Positions 57,529 through 64,000 of a stretch of 64,000 nucleotides of DNA are shown here, in pieces. This stretch comes from Cesiribacter sp. SM1 (GTDB lineage Bacteria; Bacteroidota; Bacteroidia; Cytophagales; Cyclobacteriaceae), in assembly GCF_020178975.1 (NCBI RefSeq), contig NZ_JAHXBU010000093.1, positions 310,001-374,000 on the forward strand, read 5' to 3'. The notes under the pieces were generated by a model that was not told the origin of the DNA, ran no database searches, and saw nothing but the letters and a program-made list of their open reading frames with translations. Positions within the stretch are counted from its first letter, which is position 1. Each line of letters opens with the position of its first letter. A program made the position numbers and the translations under genes.

Positions 57529-58451
57529 GAATAAACAGAACTACTCCTACTATTGGTATTACAGGCCCGGACAAGGGCGGTGGCATGGCCTGGTTTTTTA
57601 CAGCCCTGGCCGTAAGAATTGCCGGCGGCAGGCCTGTGCGGATTACACCCTCACGCCCGCGTACAGCAGATGGTCTGCAGGCGCTCATCATAGGTGGTGG
57701 TGCAGATGTTGATCCGGATGCCTATCAGCAGGAGCATGTAGTGCAGGAGTACCTGAACCAGACCATTAAACATCCCCGCAAAACACTGCTTCAGCGAATT
57801 GGACGTTTTGCCCGCATGGCATATTACCCGGCCCTGTTCTTTATGCGCAAGCTGCTGAGCCGTTCCAAAGAGAGGGGCTGGTCGCTGGATAAAGCCCGTG
57901 ACCACCTTGAGTTTCAATTAATAGACCAGGCAGTGAAAAAAGGTCTGCCCATCCTGGGTATTTGCAGAGGCTCTCAGCTGATCAATGTGTACTTCGGAGG
58001 AACACTCTACCAGGATATCAATACATTTTATAGCGAAGAGCCCAATCCATCGAGTGTATTTCCGGTTAAAAGAATACATATTAAAGAAGGCAGCAGGCTG
58101 GCGCATGTGGTTGGTGAACATCAGCTTAAAGTAAATGCACTCCATAACCAGGCGGTAAAAGATCCGGGCCATGGTGTGGAGATAGTAGCCAGGGAGGTAA
58201 ATGATGTGGTGCAGGGAATAGAGCTCACACAAGCGCCATTTGTAATAGGCGTTCAGTGGCATCCTGAATATTTGCCCCAGCGCCGGCAGCAGCGCCGCAT
58301 ATTTAAGGCAATTGTAGAGGCAGCCAAATATGTAAACAGCCAGATTGAAGCGCCGGATATGCATGAGGCACTATCCAGTCCGGTTGATGGAAGGCTTAAG
58401 GCCCTGGACAGAGAGGAGTTAGAGGCGCTGGAACAAGGCTACAATACTTAG
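57516..58451 (+). CDS. Gamma-glutamyl hydrolase-type class I glutamine amidotransferase (C26)
   Basis: A 311-aa protein of the C26/PuuD-type family. The nucleophile is Cys150 in LGICRGSQLINVYFGG, and the catalytic His249 and Glu251 are in VQWHPEYL, so the Cys-His-Glu triad is complete. IIGGGADVDP near residue 59 matches the oxyanion region. A 70-residue insertion (about 70-140) containing a basic Arg-rich and hydrophobic helix interrupts the usual spacing. The family cleaves gamma-glutamyl bonds. It overlaps the amidoligase gene by 13 bases. The reversed chemistry of the two enzymes, one making and one breaking amide links, implies an editing or precursor-supply pair. Confidence 0.88.
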   Translation: MAIIRINRTTPTIGITGPDKGGGMAWFFTALAVRIAGGRPVRITPSRPRTADGLQALIIGGGADVDPDAYQQEHVVQEYLNQTIKHPRKTLLQRIGRFARMAYYPALFFMRKLLSRSKERGWSLDKARDHLEFQLIDQAVKKGLPILGICRGSQLINVYFGGTLYQDINTFYSEEPNPSSVFPVKRIHIKEGSRLAHVVGEHQLKVNALHNQAVKDPGHGVEIVAREVNDVVQGIELTQAPFVIGVQWHPEYLPQRRQQRRIFKAIVEAAKYVNSQIEAPDMHEALSSPVDGRLKALDREELEALEQGYNT

Positions 58452-58476
58452 CGCTTAAGCAAGGATAAACAAAGGT

Positions 58477-58511
58477 AAGCCATATGCATGCAGCAAGCAG
58501 ACGTATGGCTT
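58477..58511 (+). terminator. Hairpin after the amidoligase/amidotransferase operon
   Basis: AAGCCATA (58477-58484) pairs with TATGGCTT (58504-58511), with a further weak stem inside the loop, 26 bases after the stop. A TTATTTTCC run follows six bases on, so termination is plausible but not certain. Confidence 0.5.
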
Positions 58512-58623
58512 GCAGTTATTTTCCTGTCCTGAGGAGAGGGCACTCCTGCACAATGTTAGTTTAAGTCTTTTTAAAATCTATTATAACAGCGCCAACCGGC
58601 CTGTTCGCTTGCAAACAATAGGT

Positions 58624-61263
58624 ATGGAACCATTGCAGTCATCATCAGAACGAGAACTTTATGAATCAGGTGCTTTTACAGTTTTTGGAAACCGGGTAAA
58701 GCAGGGCCTGTACGAGGCTGTTGCACTTTCGCCCACCTCTATGGTATCTAATTACCAGAGCCCTGCCAACGACAGGCACAGCCGCGGAATTAGTTTTAAA
58801 TTTAGCCTGAACGGTAAAGACAATGAGTTGCCGGTAGGTATCAATCATTTTGTGGTGCTGTACCCCGAGCGTGGAAAAGCAGAAAGCCCGCTGATTACCT
58901 TTGGCCAAACCTATACCGATACGAAACCAGTACCAAAAGATGATTTTCTGGAACCTAATACCGCTTTTCGCATCAGGCTGGATATGCGGCCAGTATTGCA
59001 GCAGTTCGAAGATCATGGATTTTATACCGATTATGCCGGAAACAGGGTGTACAGGCAGGACTTCAGCGGCGTATATGTAGCAGGCGATGCCGAACCCCTG
59101 AGCTGGGATTTTGAAAATTTACCTGCCCGTGAAGGTGCACAGCTGACAGACCATGACGGGAATGGTATTTACGAGATCACCATTATTTTAAACCAGTATA
59201 ATCCCGCAGACTTTACAGCAAATCACTGGGAACTAGAGGAAGATATATCTAAATACCCGCAGTTTTCTTCAAATCTGCCCCTCATCGACGCCCTTTATAA
59301 CTTATCCCTGGAAGAAATAAATCTTGATACGGAGAGCGACGGTACCTTCCGCACAGGCAAGGAATGGGAAGGGGTGTGGACACGTGATATCAGCTACAGC
59401 ATTGTGCTGGCCCTGGCGGCCATAGAGCCGGAAATCTCCAGGAACAGCCTTATGGCAAAGGTTCGGGATGGCCGTATTATTCAGGATACAGGTACCGGCG
59501 GCTCCTGGCCTGTTTCTACCGACCGCACCACCTGGGCCCTGGCCGCCTGGGAGGTGTATGCAGTAACAGGCGATGAGGGCTGGCTGAGGGAGTCTTACGA
59601 GATTATTAGAAAGACTGTAGAAGAAGATCTGCTGGTAGCCTCTAATGGGCAAACAGGCTTGTTTAAAGGAGAGTCGAGCTTTTTAGACTGGCGCATTCAG
59701 AGTTACCCGCGCTGGATGGGACCTGTTGCTATTTACATAAGTGAAAGCCTGGGGACCAATGTTGTGCATTTTGAAACATACCAGATCCTGGCCCGCATGG
59801 GGCAAAGGTTGGGAGAGCCTACAGAGCGCTGGCAACACCTGGCACAACGGATAAAGCAAGGGATAAACGAACGGCTGTGGCAGCCCGAAAGGGGCTTTTA
59901 TGGTCAGTTTCTGTATGGCAATGCCCACCTGGTGCAATCGCCGCGTGCAGAGGCCCTGGGGGAGGCGCTTAGCGTGCTGTACGGGGTTGCAGATCAGCAG
60001 CAGTCAGCCTCTATTGTAAGCCGGATGCCGCTTACAAAATTTGGCGCTACCTCTATCTATCCGCAAATACCCGATGTGCCCCCTTATCACAACCAGGGAA
60101 TTTGGCCGTTTGTGCAGGCCTACTGGAACTGGGCAGCTGCAGCACTTAAAAACGAGCCGGCACTTTTGCATGGCTTGGGGGCCCTGTACAGGGCAACAGC
60201 GCTCTTTCTTACTAATAAGGAAAATCTTGTAGCCAACAGCGGTGACTATAAAGGCACCGAAATAAACTCCGACCGCCAGTTGTGGAGTGTGGCAGGGACC
60301 TTAGCCATGGTGTACAGGATTTTTTACGGTATGCACTTTGAACCGGAGGGCATACGCTTAAACCCGGTGGTACCGCAGGCATATGCCGACAGCCGCAGGC
60401 TTAGCAACTTTCGTTACAGGAATGCGGTGCTCACGCTCGAGATTTCCGGCTGGGGTACCCAGGTTGCTGAGGTGCTCCTTGATGGAGAACGCCTGCAGGA
60501 GGCGCTGATACCTGCAAACCTGCAGGGCGAACACCAGGTGGAGATACGGCTGGCTAACAACAGCTTCGAGAACCAAGCCTTTAGTCTTGTAGCCAACCAC
60601 ACTTCCCTGGCTACGCCAGAGGTGCAGGTGAATCAGCAAAGTCTGGAATGGGAGCCTGTAGAAGGGGCTGTAGCATACCAGGTGTGGTGCAATGGCGCGT
60701 TATTGCAGGAGGTAAGCAGTAACCGTTTCGAACTTCAGGCCCCTTTGGATGTGTATGCAGAATATATGGTGGCTGCCGTAGATGCTGCCGGATGGCCTTC
60801 TTTCCATAGCGAGCCCCTTAGCTTGGTTTCTCACGACCGCCTGCTGATTATTGAGGCTGAGCAGATCGTTACTCCGGCAGATCTTTCTTATGAGGGGTAC
60901 AATGGTAAGGGATTTATAGAGCTTAGTAAAACAGCCAATACCTACCTAAGCTTTAATGTAGAGGCTCCGGCGGCGGGTGAATATTTGGTCGATGTGCACT
61001 TCAGTAATGGCAGCGGGCCTGTTAATACAGATAATAAAGCGGCAATCCGGAGCTTGTATGTAGAAGATACCTATGCAGGCCCCCTGGTGATGCCACAGCT
61101 GGGAAAGGAAGAGTGGTCGAACTGGGCCTTTAGCAACCCTTTGGGGGTAAGGCTGAGGCAGGGCTCAAACCAGCTGCACATACGCTTTATGCCCTGGAAC
61201 GAAAACATGAATGGAGCAGTAAACAGGGCTATGCTGGATTTTGTAAGGCTCATTCGATTATAG
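58624..61263 (+). CDS. Six-hairpin-type glycoside hydrolase with C-terminal carbohydrate-binding-like domain
   Basis: An 879-aa protein. The first 230 residues are a beta-sandwich-like region (ELYESGAFTVFGNRVKQGLY at the start). An (alpha/alpha)6 domain follows at about 240-600 (GVWTRDISYSIVLALAAIEP, DTGTGGSWPVSTDRTTWALAAWE, PPYHNQGIWPFVQAYWNWA), typical of six-hairpin glycosidases such as debranching or rhamnosidase-like enzymes. A Fn3-like part and a CBM6/35-type beta-sandwich (about 745-879, EAEQIVTP, AGEYLVDVHFSNGSG, NRAMLDFVRLIRL) close it. No signal peptide is seen, so it is presumably cytoplasmic. The start at 58624 is preferred over a frame that begins at 58510. The GH family number and substrate cannot be given. 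Confidence 0.78.
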   Translation: MEPLQSSSERELYESGAFTVFGNRVKQGLYEAVALSPTSMVSNYQSPANDRHSRGISFKFSLNGKDNELPVGINHFVVLYPERGKAESPLITFGQTYTDTKPVPKDDFLEPNTAFRIRLDMRPVLQQFEDHGFYTDYAGNRVYRQDFSGVYVAGDAEPLSWDFENLPAREGAQLTDHDGNGIYEITIILNQYNPADFTANHWELEEDISKYPQFSSNLPLIDALYNLSLEEINLDTESDGTFRTGKEWEGVWTRDISYSIVLALAAIEPEISRNSLMAKVRDGRIIQDTGTGGSWPVSTDRTTWALAAWEVYAVTGDEGWLRESYEIIRKTVEEDLLVASNGQTGLFKGESSFLDWRIQSYPRWMGPVAIYISESLGTNVVHFETYQILARMGQRLGEPTERWQHLAQRIKQGINERLWQPERGFYGQFLYGNAHLVQSPRAEALGEALSVLYGVADQQQSASIVSRMPLTKFGATSIYPQIPDVPPYHNQGIWPFVQAYWNWAAAALKNEPALLHGLGALYRATALFLTNKENLVANSGDYKGTEINSDRQLWSVAGTLAMVYRIFYGMHFEPEGIRLNPVVPQAYADSRRLSNFRYRNAVLTLEISGWGTQVAEVLLDGERLQEALIPANLQGEHQVEIRLANNSFENQAFSLVANHTSLATPEVQVNQQSLEWEPVEGAVAYQVWCNGALLQEVSSNRFELQAPLDVYAEYMVAAVDAAGWPSFHSEPLSLVSHDRLLIIEAEQIVTPADLSYEGYNGKGFIELSKTANTYLSFNVEAPAAGEYLVDVHFSNGSGPVNTDNKAAIRSLYVEDTYAGPLVMPQLGKEEWSNWAFSNPLGVRLRQGSNQLHIRFMPWNENMNGAVNRAMLDFVRLIRL

Positions 61264-61350
61264 GCCCCACAGCTTTGGCAGAGCAACAGGGTACAGGCCC
61301 GGGTTGTGCCTAAGCATGCTGCAATGCGCTTGCAGCTGCATACAGTACAA

Positions 61351-61389
61351 AAAACGAAAGCCGGCACAAACTGTGCCGGCTTTCGTTTT
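61351..61389. terminator. Bidirectional terminator between convergent genes
   Basis: AAAACGAAAGCCGGCACA (61351-61368) pairs with TGTGCCGGCTTTCGTTTT (61372-61389), an 18-bp stem with a three-base loop. It has T-rich exits on both strands and serves the glycosidase and the hybrid-kinase gene. Confidence 0.94.
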
Positions 61390-61395
61390 TGATTA

Positions 61396-64000
61396 TCATT
61401 TGGCAGTGATCGTGTTTTGTTCACTTAGCCAAGCCTGCAACTGCTCAATTACTGTTTGCAGGCAACTAATAAAATTCTCAACGCTCTTCCATCCATCGGG
61501 GGTCTGCATTTCGCTAAGCTCTATTTGCTCCAGTTTACGCACACTTTGTTTCTGGCATCGAATATCAAAGAGATCGATGCTTGGTTTCAGGCGGTGGGCC
61601 ACTTCGCGCAGGCTTGCTGCCTCACCCTGTTCAAGGCAGTCATGCAGCGTAATGAGCTGGTCACTGCAGGTTTTAACAAACAGATTTACCATCCGTTCTA
61701 CAAAAGCCGGGTTATTGTTGCTCTGCTGGTAAAGTTTATGCAGGCTGTAAAGCTGCCCCGAAGCTTTTACAATATCAGCAGAAGCCGCTGCAGGAGCCGT
61801 TTTAGCTGGAGTTACTTCATCGGCACAGGTATTTTTGGCCTGGCTTATGTACTTCATAACTGTCTGGAAGAGATCTTCGGGCTCAAACGGCTTGCTAACG
61901 TAGTCGTTCATGCCGGCTTCTACCACCTTTTGCCTGATGCCGGGCAGTGCGTTGGCAGTTAAGGCAATGATTGGCAGGTCTGTAAGCCCCAGTTCTTCCC
62001 GTACATATTGTGTTGCTTCTATGCCATCCATTTCTGGCATGTGCAGGTCCATCAGCACAACATCGTAGTTGTTTTCTTTTATTTTGCTAACTGCCTGCAG
62101 TCCGTTTTCTGCCACATCGGGGTGTATACCCCAAATCTCAAAAAACTGAACCAGTACCAGCATGTTCAGGGGGTTATCTTCTACCAGTAGTACAGAAGCC
62201 TTTTGCAGGTCTTGCCGGGGAGCAGTTTTTTCTGTCTGTTGGGGCAGGGCTGGCAGTTTCTCATCTGCCAGGTCAAAGGCCAGGTCAAAGCTAAAGGTGC
62301 TGCCCTTGCCCGGACTGCTCTCTACCTCAATTTTACTCTCCAGTAAATCCAGCAGACGTTTGATGATGGCAAGGCCTAAACCGGTGCCACCGTATTGCTG
62401 CTTATTTCTTTCGTGCACCTGAGTAAAGGCTTCAAATATGCTGCTTAGCGATTCCGGGTGTATGCCAATGCCTGTATCACTAACCCGGAACCTAAGCACT
62501 GCACTGTTGCCGGCCTTTTTCAGTAAGTTAATGGAAAGCGCTACCTTGCCCTGGTGGGTGAATTTTACGGCATTATCCAACAGGTTGTTCAGGATCTGGG
62601 TAAGGCGGGTGGAGTCACCAATAATGCTTGCAGGCACCTCCTCGTCTATATTCAGGTCCAGGGCTACTCCTTTTTCATCTGCCTTCAGGCTAAGCGATTT
62701 TTGCAGGCTGTGGCAAAGCTTTCGCAGGTCGAAGGAAGCTTTTTCAATGGTTATTTTGCCAGATTCAATTTTGTTGAAATCAAGAATATCGTTTATGAGC
62801 GACAGCAGGTTTTCACCTGAAAACTTAAGCATGCGCAGGTTTTCTTCCTGGTCGGGGCGGGGCTGCTGCCGAATGAGCAGGTGCGAAATACCCAGCATGG
62901 CATTAAGGGGCGTTCTGATCTCGTGGCTCATTACAGAAAGAAACTGCGCCTTAGCCATAGAGGCTTTTTCTGCAAGTTCCTTAGCCTTGATAAGCTTATC
63001 CTTGATAATCTGCTGTTCGGTTACATCGGTAAGGGTACCGCTAAGTCCCTCGGCCTGCCCCCATTTACCTTCTATCAGGCGGGCAAACACTTCTACATAG
63101 CGAATGCTGCCATCTTTTATGCGAATACGCATTACCTGGCGGCAAAAATCTATTTTATGCTCAAAGAGCAGCACCTGTAAAGCCCGGAACTCGTTCTGAT
63201 CTTCGGGAAGCAGGTAGCTGGTAAGGCTCATGCCCAGGCTTTCATCAGGGCTGTAGCCGGTAATTTCCTGCCAGGCAGGGTTCAGAAAGCTGATCTCGCT
63301 CTGCGAGTCAGTTTGAAAAATTACTTCGGTGAGGTTGTCTACCAGGCTGCGGTAGCGCTCTTCGCTCTGCAATACTTTGTACTCGGCCTGCTGGCGCTCA
63401 AAGATGTTGCCTATCAGGTTGGCAAAGGTTCTGAGTAGCTCTACATCGGCAGACTCCCACTGGCGGTGCTGTGCGCAATCATCAAAGCCTACAAAACCCC
63501 GGAGTTCATCCTGCACATAAAAAGGCATGATCATGAGTGACTTCACGCCCTTCTTGCTAAGTAAACTTTGAACAACAGGAGCAATGCTGCTAAGGTCTGA
63601 GGCAACAATGCCTTGCTTTTTCAAGGTTCTCTGAAAAGTCTGCAGGGCAGAATAGGGAACATTCTGCAAAGTTTCTATCAGTGGAGCCACTCCCGGTTTG
63701 CACCACTCAAAGGTGTTGGAGGCAAAAACACCATCTGAAGAATTCTCAAAAACATATACCCTGGAAACACCGGAGTGCTTGCCAATAATGCCTATAGCTT
63801 CCTGTATGGGCTGCTCAAAATCTTCGGCTACAGAATTGAACATAAATGAAATCCTGGAGAGGATTTTCATCTGGTCCATGCTGGTAAGGAGCTTCCGTTC
63901 TGCTTCTATGCGTTGGGTAAGATCGGTAATGGCTCCAACCATTCTCACAAGCTCTCCCTGCTCATTGCGCAGCATTACACACCTGCACATCATGTGCCGC
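61396..64000 (-). CDS. Hybrid sensor histidine kinase with PAS, GAF, receiver and HPt domains (5' end outside window)
   Basis: The frame is open past the window edge, so the N-terminus and probably further sensor domains are missing. About 867 residues are visible. Domains in order, counted from the Met at 63993: the end of a PAS fold (MVGAITDLTQR), GAF (about 35-190; FVGFDDCAQHRQWESADVELL), PAS (about 205-325; AWQEITGYSPDESLG), HisKA with His357 in VMSHEIRTPLNAMLGI, HATPase_c (NNLLDNAVKFTH, DTGIGI, GGTGLGLAI), receiver (VLLVEDNPLNMLVL and VVLMDLHMPEMDG), and HPt (LREVAHRLKPSI). No membrane helix lies in the visible part, so it may be a soluble cytoplasmic sensor with light, redox or small-molecule input. 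Confidence 0.93.
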   Translation of the reverse strand, partial: RHMMCRCVMLRNEQGELVRMVGAITDLTQRIEAERKLLTSMDQMKILSRISFMFNSVAEDFEQPIQEAIGIIGKHSGVSRVYVFENSSDGVFASNTFEWCKPGVAPLIETLQNVPYSALQTFQRTLKKQGIVASDLSSIAPVVQSLLSKKGVKSLMIMPFYVQDELRGFVGFDDCAQHRQWESADVELLRTFANLIGNIFERQQAEYKVLQSEERYRSLVDNLTEVIFQTDSQSEISFLNPAWQEITGYSPDESLGMSLTSYLLPEDQNEFRALQVLLFEHKIDFCRQVMRIRIKDGSIRYVEVFARLIEGKWGQAEGLSGTLTDVTEQQIIKDKLIKAKELAEKASMAKAQFLSVMSHEIRTPLNAMLGISHLLIRQQPRPDQEENLRMLKFSGENLLSLINDILDFNKIESGKITIEKASFDLRKLCHSLQKSLSLKADEKGVALDLNIDEEVPASIIGDSTRLTQILNNLLDNAVKFTHQGKVALSINLLKKAGNSAVLRFRVSDTGIGIHPESLSSIFEAFTQVHERNKQQYGGTGLGLAIIKRLLDLLESKIEVESSPGKGSTFSFDLAFDLADEKLPALPQQTEKTAPRQDLQKASVLLVEDNPLNMLVLVQFFEIWGIHPDVAENGLQAVSKIKENNYDVVLMDLHMPEMDGIEATQYVREELGLTDLPIIALTANALPGIRQKVVEAGMNDYVSKPFEPEDLFQTVMKYISQAKNTCADEVTPAKTAPAAASADIVKASGQLYSLHKLYQQSNNNPAFVERMVNLFVKTCSDQLITLHDCLEQGEAASLREVAHRLKPSIDLFDIRCQKQSVRKLEQIELSEMQTPDGWKSVENFISCLQTVIEQLQAWLSEQNTITAK

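Noticed and set aside
1-64000. CRISPR array, IS element, prophage, tRNA or replication origin
   Set aside because: No regularly spaced repeats, transposase, integrase or phage genes, cloverleaf RNA apart from tmRNA, or DnaA-box cluster were seen.

Overview
This 64 kb window comes from a chromosome of a Bacteroidota bacterium, most likely of the order Cytophagales. The evidence is the TAnnTTTG-type -7 promoter boxes without Shine-Dalgarno sites, the tmRNA tag GEENYALAA, DUF3078 and DUF481-type outer-membrane proteins, LytS/LytR and hybrid two-component systems, and a nitrate-assimilation locus built from NirB, NirD, NasA and an alginate-export-type porin. The genus cannot be fixed from the sequence. 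No tRNA, rRNA, insertion sequence, prophage or CRISPR array was seen.

Layout. 1-3.5 kb: the end of an RluA-type pseudouridine synthase, then rplM-rpsI-rpsB, tsf and a small DUF1328 membrane protein. 3.6-14.2 kb: two unknown envelope genes, aminopeptidase P, a DUF1206 membrane protein, a GT4 glycosyltransferase, an M16 peptidase, an O-methyltransferase and a LysM-rich lytic transglycosylase. 14.4-20.1 kb: a lone receiver protein, a DUF3078 protein, dnaX with its tau extension in the -1 frame behind an A10 run, a DUF481-like barrel, tmRNA and a small secreted protein. 20.3-22.3 kb: a LytS/LytTR pair.

22.3-40.1 kb is a coherent nitrate-assimilation and molybdenum-cofactor island. It holds cobA (siroheme), nirB, nirD, moeA, an outer-membrane porin, a nitrate/nitrite MFS transporter, a 1175-aa fusion of nitrate reductase with its own flavin and [2Fe-2S] domains, a NirB-like protein that lacks siroheme cysteines and ends in a rubredoxin, a TSUP permease, moaA, moaD, moaE, a SelW-like redox protein and mobA. 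In this model nitrate enters through the porin and MFS permease, the fused NasA reduces it to nitrite, and NirBD reduces nitrite to ammonium. The mo genes supply the cofactor and cobA starts siroheme synthesis. moaC is not in the window.

40.1-64 kb: a MerC-like gene under a GCAAC-tat-GTTGC box, a fatty-acid hydroxylase, an L,D-transpeptidase, an SDR, a GH15 enzyme, a small secreted acidic protein, a sigma-54 response regulator, a hybrid histidine kinase, M28 and M2 peptidases, an overlapping amidoligase/glutamine-amidotransferase pair, a six-hairpin-type glycosidase and the beginning-truncated end of a second hybrid kinase.

The points most worth a second look are the dnaX frame-shift site, the amidoligase-amidotransferase pair, the GC-rich structured leader in front of moeA, the three-module nitrate reductase with its rubredoxin companion, and a REP-like paired palindrome between these last two genes.
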